Of a stretch of 64,000 nt of DNA, positions 41,225 to 50,327 are shown one piece after another. The stretch is from contig UQSH01000006.1 in assembly GCA_900543795.1 (NCBI GenBank), positions 1 through 64,000 on the forward strand, read 5' to 3'. The DNA is from an uncultured Oscillospiraceae bacterium (GTDB lineage Bacteria; Bacillota; Clostridia; Oscillospirales; Acutalibacteraceae). How positions within the stretch are numbered: the stretch's first letter is position 1; each line of letters begins with the position of its first letter. The position numbers and the translations under genes are program-made. The notes beneath the pieces are model-generated. The model saw nothing but the letters and a program-made list of their open reading frames with translations, was not told where the DNA came from and ran no database searches.

Positions 41225-42353
41225 CCTGTTTCTCCGCCTCCCAATCATAATCAGCGTCATTAATATGATCAAACTCATCGGAGAATGAGGAATAATCGCC
41301 AAACTCACCGCTGTATTCACTGCGCTTCATAACATGAATTGAATCTGCGTCTATAAACATACCGACAGTTTCGCCAATCTTATGAAATTCCGTTGTTTGA
41401 ACAAGCCAAATAAATCCGCCTACATCAACAAAGGTTTCAAAAAATGTTCCCTTGAAAACAACATCGGTTATAACTCCGGTTAATGCGTCCTTCTCCCCTG
41501 CCTTGCATATAGTTATATCCTCAGGGCGAACAACGGCTTCAACAGGCTCGTTGGGCGCAAAGCCTTTATCAAGGCAATCGAAGGTTACACCTGCAAACCT
41601 AACATAATAGTCTTTAATCATAACGGCATCAACTATATTAGATTCGCCGATAAAGTCTGCAACAAAGGCGTTAACAGGCTCATTATAAATATCCTCGGGA
41701 GTTCCGATTTGTTGAATTTTACCCTTATCCATAACGACAACTCTGTCGCTCATTGAAAGGGCCTCCTCCTGATCGTGTGTTACATAAATAAAGGTTATTC
41801 CCAATCGCTTTTGAATTGATTTAAGCTCCTTTTGCATATCCTTGCGAAGCTTTAAATCAAGAGCGCCGAGAGGCTCGTCCAACAAAAGAACATGCGGCTT
41901 ATTTGCAAGCGCTCTTGCAATGGCAACACGCTGCTGCTGACCGCCCGAAAGACTGTTTATTGAGCGCTTTTCAAAGCCTTTAAGATTAACAAGCTCAAGC
42001 ATTTGAGCAACTGTTTCTCTGATTTCGGGCTTGCTCATTTTTTGAATTTCGGGACCGAATGCAACATTTTCAAACACATTTAAATGAGAAAAAAGAGCAT
42101 AACGCTGGAAGATGGTGTTTACCTTTCTTTTGTGCGGAGGAATGTTATTAATAACCTTTCCCTCAAAAACAATTTCGCCCTCGTTAGGATCAACGAAGCC
42201 TGCAATGCATCTCAGCGTTGTTGTTTTTCCGCAACCGGAAGGACCAAGCAGCGTTATAAACTCTTTTTCATAAATAGAAAGATTAAGTTTATCCAAAACG
42301 GTGTTATCACCGTATTTCACCGTAATATCTTTAAGATCAATAATTTTTTCCAA
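41214..42353 (-). CDS. potA: Polyamine ABC transporter ATPase PotA
   Basis: ATPase of 379 residues. Walker A is GPSGCGKTT (about 37-45), the signature LSGGQQQR is near 138, Walker B LLLDEPLGALD near 160 and the H-loop YVTHDQEEAL near 194. A C-terminal TOBE regulatory domain (about 280-350) and an acidic tail follow. It is the first gene of potABCD plus a phosphatase. No XRE/cupin regulator gene precedes it, unlike in some relatives. Confidence 0.94.
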   Translation of the reverse strand: MEKIIDLKDITVKYGDNTVLDKLNLSIYEKEFITLLGPSGCGKTTTLRCIAGFVDPNEGEIVFEGKVINNIPPHKRKVNTIFQRYALFSHLNVFENVAFGPEIQKMSKPEIRETVAQMLELVNLKGFEKRSINSLSGGQQQRVAIARALANKPHVLLLDEPLGALDLKLRKDMQKELKSIQKRLGITFIYVTHDQEEALSMSDRVVVMDKGKIQQIGTPEDIYNEPVNAFVADFIGESNIVDAVMIKDYYVRFAGVTFDCLDKGFAPNEPVEAVVRPEDITICKAGEKDALTGVITDVVFKGTFFETFVDVGGFIWLVQTTEFHKIGETVGMFIDADSIHVMKRSEYSGEFGDYSSFSDEFDHINDADYDWEAEKQDEE

Positions 42354-42385
42354 TTATGCACTTCCTCTTTGTAACCCGATTTGAT

Positions 42386-42435
42386 ATATAGCTATATCAT
42401 AGATTTTAATATAACAAATTATCGTAAAAAGTCAA
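42386..42435 (-). promoter_or_regulatory. Promoter and leader palindrome of the pot operon
   Basis: TTGACT (42435-42430), a 16-base spacer and TATATT (42413-42408) on the minus strand. A 12-bp palindrome ATATAGCTATAT (42386-42397) lies just after the predicted start of the message and could bind a repressor. Confidence 0.6.
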
Positions 42436-42454
42436 TGATTTTTTACAAGAAAAG

Positions 42455-43018
42455 TCAAAATATTTTTTTATATATTTCTTCTCCTTTTATCACGCTTGCA
42501 AGTGTTTTTTCAACCTGTGTAAAATCGCAAACCATTGATTTTGTTTTATGAACACAATCATCCATACCAAACGGTACAAAGTAATAGTTTTTATAGTTCA
42601 AAAGGTATCCGATATTCTTTGCCGCAGCACCGAGCGCATCGTTAGTTGAAACGCCGATTATAACGGGGCGTGAGTTTCTTAAATGGCTTTTTGCAGCCAT
42701 TGTTACGGCTGTGTCGGCAATTCCTGTTGCAAGCTTTGCAAGTGTGTTTCCCGTGCAGGGCACAATTAAAAGCACATCAAAAAGCTTTTTAGGACCTATC
42801 GGCTCTGCCTGTTCAATTTTATGGATAATACTGTTACCCGTTATGGATATAATTTCATTTTGAAAATCCTTTGCATCACCGAAGCGTGTGTCTGTTGAAT
42901 AAGCTGTTTCACTCATAATCGGATAAACATCATATCCGTCTTTCACAAGCTCTTTTAGTGCTTCAATGGATTTTGAAAAGGTGCAAAAGGAGCCCGTTAA
43001 GGCATAACCGATTTTCAA
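42455..43018 (-). CDS. dpaB: Dipicolinate synthase subunit B (SpoVFB)
   Basis: A flavoprotein-fold subunit (187 residues) of the enzyme that makes dipicolinic acid for the spore core. It has the N-terminal IGYALTGSFCTFS motif (residues 3-15), VPCTGNTLAKLATGIADTAVTMAAKSHLRN near 86-115 and GVSTNDALGAAAKNIGYLL. The start is TTG 43018, overlapping the dpaA stop (TTGA). Its presence marks a spore-former. Confidence 0.92.
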   Translation of the reverse strand: MKIGYALTGSFCTFSKSIEALKELVKDGYDVYPIMSETAYSTDTRFGDAKDFQNEIISITGNSIIHKIEQAEPIGPKKLFDVLLIVPCTGNTLAKLATGIADTAVTMAAKSHLRNSRPVIIGVSTNDALGAAAKNIGYLLNYKNYYFVPFGMDDCVHKTKSMVCDFTQVEKTLASVIKGEEIYKKIF

Positions 43019-43743
43019 GCGAATTCCTCCTCTATAATATTAATGACCGCTTCGCCTATTATATATCCGGCGGTTTTCTGCGTATATTTTGACGGCATTG
43101 CTTTTCCGTTTAAAAGCTTTAAGCCGAGGCTTTTAGCAATAAGTGTATCAACTCCGCCGGGAAATGAGGCTAAATCAAGAATTAATGTATCTCTTTTTAC
43201 TGCCGAAAGCTCTTTTTTTGTCAGTACGGGATGAGGAACCGTGTTTATAATAATATCCGCATTGTTCCTCTTTGATAATTCATCAAAGAAAATATGCCTT
43301 GCACCGTTAAATTCGGCAAGTGCTTTCGAATCACAGCTTCTTGAACAAACTGTTATATCGGCACCGTATGCTTTAAGTATTTTATGAATTGCCTTACCTA
43401 TTCTGCCGTAGCCGATAATTAAAATTTTACTGCCGAAAAGCGAATAATCGGTGTTTTCCTCAATATAAGATACTGCACCCTCAGCAGTTAAAATAGCATT
43501 TTTGAGCACATAGTTTTCGTTTTTCATATAATCAAATCCGTTTTTATGCTCGCCCATTCCGTAAAAAACAGGCTTATCACCCACCTGCTCAAGCATATAT
43601 TTTTTAACGGGAACAGGCAGAAGAATAAAATCGGCATTATCGTAATTATCAACGCTTATAAAGCCTTTATTTTCAAGATATTCCCGTGCATAAATCATTC
43701 TTTTATCATCTGTATAAGGAACATAAAACCTATTCAATTTCAT
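43015..43743 (-). CDS. dpaA: Dipicolinate synthase subunit A (SpoVFA)
   Basis: NAD(P)-binding subunit that dehydrogenates the dihydroxy-tetrahydrodipicolinate precursor in the mother cell. The Rossmann motif IIGYGRIGKAI is near residue 109, with INTVPHPVL near 165 and LDLASFPGGVD near 190. At 242 residues it is about 50 shorter than the Bacillus protein; the N-terminal domain is the reduced part. The operon contains only dpaA and dpaB. A sigma-K-like promoter stands immediately upstream. Confidence 0.88.
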   Translation of the reverse strand: MKLNRFYVPYTDDKRMIYAREYLENKGFISVDNYDNADFILLPVPVKKYMLEQVGDKPVFYGMGEHKNGFDYMKNENYVLKNAILTAEGAVSYIEENTDYSLFGSKILIIGYGRIGKAIHKILKAYGADITVCSRSCDSKALAEFNGARHIFFDELSKRNNADIIINTVPHPVLTKKELSAVKRDTLILDLASFPGGVDTLIAKSLGLKLLNGKAMPSKYTQKTAGYIIGEAVINIIEEEFA

Positions 43744-43763
43744 AAAAACACTCCTATTAATCT

Positions 43764-43790
43764 TATACTATGCTTAAATATTTTTGATGT
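43764..43790 (-). promoter_or_regulatory. Sigma-K-like promoter for dpaAB
   Basis: On the minus strand AC (43790-43789), 16 bases and CATAGTATA (43772-43764) match the AC-N16-CATAnnnTA pattern of mother-cell sigma-K. AGGAG (43755-43751) then precedes the dpaA ATG by 7 bases. No sigma-A promoter is apparent here. Confidence 0.7.
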
Positions 43791-43828
43791 TCACGGATAT
43801 TAGTGTTTATTTTTTAGGAAAAAGGTTG

Positions 43829-43834
43829 TATAAT
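43829..43834 (+). promoter_or_regulatory. -10 box for murC
   Basis: A perfect TATAAT 29 bases before the murC start. The -35 region (TTTATT at 17 bases) is weak. Confidence 0.5.
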
Positions 43835-43863
43835 ATAACCAATAAAGCTTTGGAGGAATTTTT

Positions 43864-45240
43864 TTGAACGAAATAGATAATATACTTAAAAGAGTAAAAA
43901 GAATACATTTTATAGGTATCGGCGGTGCGGGAATGTGCCCTCTTGCAGAAATACTTTTATCACTTGGCTATGAGGTTTCGGGCTCGGATAATAACGATAC
44001 CGAAACATTCAGAAGAATTGAAAAGGAGGGTGCAAGAGTTTTTCTCGGACAGGTTAAAGAAAACATCTCCGACGACACCCAGCTTGTTATTTACACAAAT
44101 GCAATACTTAAAGGCAATGAAGAGCTTGAATACGCAAAGGCAAACTTCCCCTGCTTTGAACGAGCTGAGCTGTTGGGCGCAGTCAGCAGAATATTCTCTA
44201 ACTGTATAGGAGTTTGCGGAACTCACGGAAAAACAACTGTTTCATCAATGATAACTCAGGCTCTGCTTACCGCAAATCTTGATCCGAGCGCAGTTATAGG
44301 AGGAAAGCTCCCTGTTATAGACGCATACGGAAGGTATGGCAACAGTCAAAATTTTGTTTGCGAATCGTGTGAATTTAACAACACATTTCTTCATATGAAC
44401 GCCGATATGGCGGTTGTTCTTAACATTGATGAGGACCATCTTGATTTCTTCGGAAATCTTGATAACATAAAAAAATCCTTCCGTGAATTTTGCGAAAAGA
44501 CAACTAAAACAATTATTTATAACGGAGACGATGAAAACACCGTTGATATGCTTAAAGGTATCAAGGGCAAACAGCTTGTTTCCTACGGAACCTCCGACGA
44601 AAACGAATGGACTGCAAGAAATATCAATGTTCCCGGAGGATTTTGCTCTGAATATGATGCTTATCACAACGGAGAATTTGAAGCACACATTGAGATTTCC
44701 GTGCCCGGCGAGCATAATATTTTAAATTCACTTGCAGCGTTTGTTGCCTGCAAGCTAAGCGGAGCCGAAACGGAAAAAATCTGCAAGGGGCTTAAAGATT
44801 TTAACGGTGCAGGCAGGCGCTTTGAGATAAAGGGGAATTATAAGGGAATAACAATAGCAGACGATTATGCTCATCATCCCAAGGAAATAGAGGTTACTCT
44901 TAATGCGGCAATGAAAATGGGATTCAAGCGTGTTTGGGCGGTTCATCAGCCGTTCACATATACAAGAACCTCTCTGTTGCTTGATGATTTTGCAAGGGTT
45001 CTTAAAATTGCCGATAAGGTTGTTATTTCCGAAATTATGGGAAGCCGTGAGGTTAACACAATAGGAATTAAGGCAACGGATTTATCGGATAAAATCCCCG
45101 GCAGCATACAAATTGATAAGCTTTCGGACATTGCAGATTATCTTGCCGAAAACTGCAAGGAGGGTGATTTGGTTATCACTCTCGGCTGCGGAGATGTATA
45201 TAAGGTTTCAAGAATGCTTGTTGATAAGTTAAAAGATTAA
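43864..45240 (+). CDS. murC: UDP-N-acetylmuramate--L-alanine ligase
   Basis: First of the Mur ligases, which adds L-Ala to UDP-MurNAc. HFIGIGGAGM is at residues 15-24, the ATP loop GTHGKTTVS near 118, and the C-terminal DDYAHHPKE near 337. The 458 residues are normal. The start codon is TTG 43864, set by GGAGG at 43852-43856, 7 bases upstream. It is a single gene, divergent from dpaA and ended by a terminator. Confidence 0.95.
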   Translation: MNEIDNILKRVKRIHFIGIGGAGMCPLAEILLSLGYEVSGSDNNDTETFRRIEKEGARVFLGQVKENISDDTQLVIYTNAILKGNEELEYAKANFPCFERAELLGAVSRIFSNCIGVCGTHGKTTVSSMITQALLTANLDPSAVIGGKLPVIDAYGRYGNSQNFVCESCEFNNTFLHMNADMAVVLNIDEDHLDFFGNLDNIKKSFREFCEKTTKTIIYNGDDENTVDMLKGIKGKQLVSYGTSDENEWTARNINVPGGFCSEYDAYHNGEFEAHIEISVPGEHNILNSLAAFVACKLSGAETEKICKGLKDFNGAGRRFEIKGNYKGITIADDYAHHPKEIEVTLNAAMKMGFKRVWAVHQPFTYTRTSLLLDDFARVLKIADKVVISEIMGSREVNTIGIKATDLSDKIPGSIQIDKLSDIADYLAENCKEGDLVITLGCGDVYKVSRMLVDKLKD

Positions 45241-45249
45241 AACATTGAA

Positions 45250-45279
45250 AAAACTCCCTCAAACGAGGGAGTTTTTTAT
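45250..45279. terminator. Bidirectional terminator between murC and the FtsX-type permease gene
   Basis: An 11-bp stem AAAACTCCCTC/GAGGGAGTTTT (45250-45260 and 45265-45275) with a 4-base loop and a T-run on the plus strand. Confidence 0.88.
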
Positions 45280-47814
45280 TTAACATATATCTTCTTTTAG
45301 AGTTTCCACTATTGAATCCTTATCCGCCTTCTTAACACCGTAAAGCATAGAAATACCGACAAGTAAAAATACTGCAAGAATAACACCGCCGTAAATCAAA
45401 GGATTTATTTTGAACGGGAAAATATCAGTTGATGTCATTGCTCTGTTCATTGCAAAGCTTAGCAAAACGCTTATCGGCAGCGCAAAAGCAAGTGCTTTAA
45501 TAGCATAAAGCAGACTTTCAAGGCTTATCATCATTTTGAAGCCCTTTGGAGTTATTCCGACAGATTTCAGCATCGCAAATTCTTTTCTTCTTAAATCCAT
45601 GCCGGTTGATATAGTGTTTAAAATATTAGCGGTTGTTATTAGTGTTATCAAAGCGATAAATCCGTAAACAAGCACTTCAATAATGTAAGCAATCGTGTTC
45701 AAAGTTTGATATGCTTCATTAAAATCACTAACCGCCGAAAGAGAAAAATCCCCCTCATCAAGAAGCCTATAAAGATTTTCCGTCAATTCGGATGAGTTAT
45801 CTGTTTCAATGCCCAAATAATAAACCAATTCCTCATTTTGAAAAAATCCTTGATAATTGCTTTCGGGCATAAACAGTGTTATCGTTTGTGATTGAGTAAG
45901 ATTGCAGACATAGCTTGACGAATCATAGTCTGCAAGGCCTGTAACCTCAACGCTTTGACCGCTGATTTCAAGCTCTTTACCGATAATATTTTCATTAAAA
46001 GGTTTATCGGATTTACTTTTTCTGTCTAAATTATTAAGCAAGACGGCACAACCGTTATTTGAATAAAATTGCCTGTAATCAATATTGCTTGCACTGCAAA
46101 GGGCATTAAAATCCTTATCATCAACGAAAAGCAAAAATATGCTTTTTTGATTTTTAAACAGCTTTTTATATTCGCTGTTAAGGTTTTCCTTGCTTGCAAA
46201 GGGATCGTTTTCATCAAATTTATGCTTTAAATAAATATTATTAACAGAATAATATTTATTAACACCGTTTAGCTCTTTTACACCGTCAATAAGCTTATCC
46301 TTTTCATCATAGCTTACATTTACCATAACCTGATACGGAGCCGACATTTCCATATCCGTTGAAAGCGTGAACATTTCACAAAAATAATTACAGGATAAAA
46401 ACAAAATAACAGATATAGCTATTGAAGCGGTTATAACCCTTGACTTTCTGCCGTTTCGCTTTAAATTTTTATATGCCAGCTCGCCCTCATAGCCGAAAAC
46501 TGCCTTAACCCACCTTGGATTTTTAAGTCTTTTGGCTTTAAGCTTTATTTCATCCGTTTGCTTAATTGCGTTTACCGGAGTAACGGCAGACGCCTTTTTA
46601 GACGGAATATATGACGAAATCAAAATAGTCAAGACGCTGAAAATGATTATTCCTGCAACACTCCATAAGGGAACAAGAACATGCATAGAAATATTCGAAT
46701 TATTAACTCCCAAAATCATACCGGTTGAAATAATTTTTGTGCCGAGAGCTTTAAGAGTAACGCCAATTCCTATAATGCCTCCGATAATTCCGATGGGTAT
46801 TCCGATTGCACCGAGAACAAGTCCTTCGAAATATACAGAGCCTCTTTTCTGTGCCTTCGTTGCGCCGACAGAGGCAAGCATACCGAGATAGCGCACCCTT
46901 TCCGATAAAGACATACCGAACGCATTGTAAATCAAAATAACCGAGGCTATCATAATGATAACAAGAATGATTGCCGCAAGCGGAAGTATTTGATTTTTTA
47001 CCATACTGTTTTCATCAAAGGAAAAGAACATTTCAAGGTAGTCATCATTTATTTCATATTCTTCAATTTTATAATCGGTCATTATTTGCTTTAATTCATC
47101 AAGCGAATGTCTGTTTATCTCATTAAGCTCAATATATGCGGTATATATCTCATCGTTGCCGCCTATCGTTGAAGAATCAAAGCCTCTTAAAATTGAATAT
47201 TTGCCGCAGGTTGCCGGGTTTGTGTTAAGTATTGCAGTTATTGTGAATACCTCTGTTTTGACAGCTTCAAATTCTTCTGCGTGGATATAAGCACCTGAAA
47301 TCAATGCCCTTTCGCCGTTATCATTAACATATCGAACACCCGTTGGAATTTCAACTCTGTCCCCTATTTTCCAGCTTAAACCGTTTTTTTCAATAAGCGA
47401 TTCTTCAACTGCTATTTCATTTTCGTTTTTAGGAATTGTTCCCTCATAATCGCCTGTTATCATTTGCTTTAAATTTGTTATATCGCCTACATAAATACTG
47501 CCCGTTCCGTTTGTGAGCGAGATTTTTTCATTTAAGCAAAATTCATCTGCACCCGTATATGCCTCAATGCCGACTCTTGCAATACGGTCATCATTCCTTA
47601 ACTGCTGAATTTGAGAAGAATTTACCGAGCAGGTTGCCTGTTTATGACCTCCTGCCAATAGCTCTATTTCTGCAAACAGATTTAAAAAAGATGCAACAGC
47701 AACAAAAACAGCGGTTATCATTGCAACGGAAACGCAAATACCAAAGGTTGTTATAGCCGTTCTGCGTTTGTTTTCGGCAAGGTGGCGCAGGGTTAACTTA
47801 TTAATAATACTCAA
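45280..47814 (-). CDS. FtsX-type ABC transporter permease, double-repeat
   Basis: An 844-residue protein with an N-terminal helix, a large extracytoplasmic domain (about 45-275), three helices (about 280-400), a second anchor (about 455), a second extracytoplasmic domain, and three C-terminal helices with FtsX-domain character. This is the MacB/Lol-like duplicated form used in Firmicutes for peptide export or envelope stress. The start is TTG 47814, overlapping the ATPase stop (TTGA). It lies downstream of a sensor kinase and regulator, as in peptide-resistance modules. Confidence 0.85.
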   Translation of the reverse strand: MSIINKLTLRHLAENKRRTAITTFGICVSVAMITAVFVAVASFLNLFAEIELLAGGHKQATCSVNSSQIQQLRNDDRIARVGIEAYTGADEFCLNEKISLTNGTGSIYVGDITNLKQMITGDYEGTIPKNENEIAVEESLIEKNGLSWKIGDRVEIPTGVRYVNDNGERALISGAYIHAEEFEAVKTEVFTITAILNTNPATCGKYSILRGFDSSTIGGNDEIYTAYIELNEINRHSLDELKQIMTDYKIEEYEINDDYLEMFFSFDENSMVKNQILPLAAIILVIIMIASVILIYNAFGMSLSERVRYLGMLASVGATKAQKRGSVYFEGLVLGAIGIPIGIIGGIIGIGVTLKALGTKIISTGMILGVNNSNISMHVLVPLWSVAGIIIFSVLTILISSYIPSKKASAVTPVNAIKQTDEIKLKAKRLKNPRWVKAVFGYEGELAYKNLKRNGRKSRVITASIAISVILFLSCNYFCEMFTLSTDMEMSAPYQVMVNVSYDEKDKLIDGVKELNGVNKYYSVNNIYLKHKFDENDPFASKENLNSEYKKLFKNQKSIFLLFVDDKDFNALCSASNIDYRQFYSNNGCAVLLNNLDRKSKSDKPFNENIIGKELEISGQSVEVTGLADYDSSSYVCNLTQSQTITLFMPESNYQGFFQNEELVYYLGIETDNSSELTENLYRLLDEGDFSLSAVSDFNEAYQTLNTIAYIIEVLVYGFIALITLITTANILNTISTGMDLRRKEFAMLKSVGITPKGFKMMISLESLLYAIKALAFALPISVLLSFAMNRAMTSTDIFPFKINPLIYGGVILAVFLLVGISMLYGVKKADKDSIVETLKEDIC

Positions 47815-48494
47815 CCCATTCTCACCTCGTCTCTGACTATTTTGCCATCTTCGATTGAAATAATTCTGTCTGCCGAAAGGGCAATTTTTTCATCGTGAGT
47901 TATCATTATAACGGTTTGATTATATTCCTTATTAAAAAATCTCAACAGAGAAATTATTTCTCGGCTGTTTTCACTGTCTAAATTACCCGTTGGCTCATCG
48001 GCAAGCATTAAAGCAGGATTATTAATCAACGCTCTGCCGATTGAAACCCTTTGCTGCTGACCGCCAGAAAGCTGATTTGGCAAATGATTAAGTCTTTCGG
48101 AAAGGCCGAGCTTTTCAACAATTGTTGAAATCTGCTTTATATCGGGCTTTCTGCCGTCAAGCAAAAGAGGAAGTGTTATATTTTCCTCAACGGTTAAGAT
48201 AGGAATTAAATTATAAAATTGATAAACAAGTCCTATCTGCCTGCGCCTGAAAATCGCAAGTGCTGTTTCATCAAGCTTCGAAATATCGGTGCTTCCGATA
48301 ACAACGGAGCCGCTTGTTGGCACATCAACTCCGCCGAGTATATGAAGAAGCGTTGATTTGCCCGAGCCGCTTGGCCCTACAATCGCAACAAATTCCCCTT
48401 GCTCAACGAAAAATGAAACATTATCAAGTGCTTTAACCATTGTTTCGCCTTTTCCGTAGATTTTTGATAAATTTTTGGTTTCAAGAATTTTCAT
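47811..48494 (-). CDS. ABC transporter ATPase, MacB/LolD type
   Basis: A 227-residue ATPase: Walker A GPSGSGKST (about 40-48), signature LSGGQQQR near 141, Walker B LMLADEPTGNLD near 160, and the H-loop MITHDEK near 197. The sequence after Walker A (LLHILGGVDVPTSG) is typical of MacB/LolD ATPases paired with FtsX permeases. It is coupled to the permease gene by a 4-base overlap. Confidence 0.92.
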   Translation of the reverse strand: MKILETKNLSKIYGKGETMVKALDNVSFFVEQGEFVAIVGPSGSGKSTLLHILGGVDVPTSGSVVIGSTDISKLDETALAIFRRRQIGLVYQFYNLIPILTVEENITLPLLLDGRKPDIKQISTIVEKLGLSERLNHLPNQLSGGQQQRVSIGRALINNPALMLADEPTGNLDSENSREIISLLRFFNKEYNQTVIMITHDEKIALSADRIISIEDGKIVRDEVRMG

Positions 48495-48571
48495 TATCTT
48501 TTTCTCCTTTCAACAATGGCTATTTTAACGCTTTAAACTTACAATTAAATGACTTTTAAATAACAATTTTG

Positions 48572-49564
48572 TCATACAACGGCATTATAAAATCTGATAA
48601 TGAATTTCGTTCCTGTTCCCACCTCGCTTTGAGCATCAATAATGCCGCCAAACGAATTAATTACTGCCTTTGAAAAGGCAAGCCCTATTCCGACGCTTTC
48701 CTTTTCGGTATTCTTTCCGTGATAAAATCTTTCAAATATATGAGGAAGCTCCTCGGGCGGTATGCCGCAGCCGTTATCCGAAATAATAATTTCATTATAT
48801 ATCGGATTTTTGCTTGCATTTATTTCGACTGCTCCGCCGTTTTCCGTGTGTTCAAGGCAGTTTTTAATTATATTTTCAAATGCCTGAGCACACCAATTTT
48901 CATCTCCCGAAAATGTAAAATCATTGATATTGGTTTTTATTGTAATATTTTTTAAGCCGGCAGAAACAATAAACGGCTTTAAGCTTTCTGCAATAATGCT
49001 GCTTATTTTCAGCATGCCGATATTAAAACCGGCCGTGCCCGCATCGAGCTTTGAAAGCTTTAAAAGTGTTGATATAAGCCAATTCATTTTGTCAAGTTGA
49101 TTTTCCATTATTTCTATAAAGCCTAATCTTTTTTCGCTATCCTTTTCATCTTTAAGCAAATCAGCCATAACCATTAAAGAGGTTAAGGGGGTTTTTAGCT
49201 GATGAGAAATATCGGCAAGAGAGTCGGAAAGAGAAAGCTTTTCTTTTTTTACAGCTTCATTAGATGAACGCAAAAGAACAATAACCTTATAAAGATTGTT
49301 TTTCAGTATCGAAAGCTCGCCCTCTGTGTTATCATCAATATCAAGGTCATAATTACCCGAGCAAACAAGCGAAAGATAATTATTCAGCTCATTAATTTTA
49401 TCGTATCTTTTTTTGTTGTTTAAAAAGAAAATTATATTTAATACAATGCAAAGAACGAGCGCTGATATTCCGCATTGCAGGTTAATAAGCATAATAGCCG
49501 CACAAACAATTACGCTTAAAGAAACGGTTATAGCCAATGTTTTATAAGATTCATAATTTTTCAT
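48572..49564 (-). CDS. Sensor histidine kinase with an intramembrane-type N-terminus
   Basis: A 330-residue kinase. Two helices (about 10-27 and 31-48) are joined by only a few residues, so there is almost no extracellular sensor domain. HAMP-like residues follow, then the H-box ISHQLKTPLTSL (about 118-129), N-box AFENIIKNCLEH (about 230), and G-boxes DNGCGIP and GIGLAFSK. This layout is that of BceS-like sensors, which read the activity of a partner ABC transporter. Its start overlaps the regulator stop by 14 bases. Confidence 0.88.
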   Translation of the reverse strand: MKNYESYKTLAITVSLSVIVCAAIMLINLQCGISALVLCIVLNIIFFLNNKKRYDKINELNNYLSLVCSGNYDLDIDDNTEGELSILKNNLYKVIVLLRSSNEAVKKEKLSLSDSLADISHQLKTPLTSLMVMADLLKDEKDSEKRLGFIEIMENQLDKMNWLISTLLKLSKLDAGTAGFNIGMLKISSIIAESLKPFIVSAGLKNITIKTNINDFTFSGDENWCAQAFENIIKNCLEHTENGGAVEINASKNPIYNEIIISDNGCGIPPEELPHIFERFYHGKNTEKESVGIGLAFSKAVINSFGGIIDAQSEVGTGTKFIIRFYNAVV

Positions 49565-50234
49565 CCTGTGTTATGTACCCCAATCCTCTGATAGTTTTTA
49601 TAAGCTGCGGTTTAGACGGATTATCCTCTATCTTATCACGAAGGCGTTTTATATAAACGGTTAATGTGTTGTCATTAATAAAATCGCCCTCAACATCCCA
49701 AAGGTTTTCGAGAAGCCTTGTTCTTGTTAAGATAACTCCTTTATTATTCAAAAAGGTTAAAAGAAGCTTATATTCTGTTGCCGTAAGTATAATTTCATTA
49801 TTATTTTTATAAACCTTTGCTTCATTTGTGTTTATAACAAGATTACCTGCTTTAATTATACCTTCTGCACTCTCCCGACTGTAACGCCTTAGAACTGTTT
49901 TTATTCTTGCCATTAATTCCTTAACCCGAAACGGCTTTGAAATATAATCGTCCGCACCGAGCTCAAGCCCCATAATAACATTAACCTCATCATCATAGGC
50001 AGTTAAGAAAATAACGGGATAATCTCCCATTTTCTTTATCGCCCTGCAAACATCATAGCCGTTTCCGTCCGGCAGGGTTAAATCAAGAATATATAAAGAA
50101 AAATCTTCATTGGAAATAATTTTGAGTGCTTCCTTAACCGATTTGGCAACTGAAACGGAATAGCCCTCATTTTCAAGAGAATAAGCAAGTCCCGTTGCAA
50201 TAGCACTGTCATCTTCCAGCAAAAACAAATTCAT
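49551..50234 (-). CDS. OmpR/PhoB-family response regulator
   Basis: A 227-residue regulator with a receiver domain (phospho-acceptor in LYILDLTLPDG, about residue 50; switch lysine in DDYISKPF, about 100) and a C-terminal winged helix (about 130-227) with LENLWDVEGDFINDNTLTVYI. GAGGTG overlaps an earlier GTG codon and lies 6 bases before ATG 50234, which is the start. It heads the operon regulator-kinase-ATPase-permease. Confidence 0.9.
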   Translation of the reverse strand: MNLFLLEDDSAIATGLAYSLENEGYSVSVAKSVKEALKIISNEDFSLYILDLTLPDGNGYDVCRAIKKMGDYPVIFLTAYDDEVNVIMGLELGADDYISKPFRVKELMARIKTVLRRYSRESAEGIIKAGNLVINTNEAKVYKNNNEIILTATEYKLLLTFLNNKGVILTRTRLLENLWDVEGDFINDNTLTVYIKRLRDKIEDNPSKPQLIKTIRGLGYITQDEKL

Positions 50235-50280
50235 ACAATTCACCTCAATTAGATTTTATCACAATAAGCAAATAAACTCC

Positions 50281-50296
50281 ATTACAAAATTGTAAT
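50281..50296. promoter_or_regulatory. Inverted repeat upstream of the response regulator gene
   Basis: ATTACAA-AA-TTGTAAT stands about 40 bases before the regulator start. Its distance to the TAAAAT-like -10 is suitable for an activator or autoregulatory site. Confidence 0.4.
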
Positions 50297-50327
50297 AATA
50301 AAAAGTGCGAAAAGCTTATTTTCGCAC
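50297..50327 (-). terminator. Terminator of the DNA alkylation repair gene
   Basis: A 9-bp stem GTGCGAAAA/TTTTCGCAC (50327-50319 with 50313-50305) starts within the last codons and is followed by five T on the minus strand. Confidence 0.8.
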
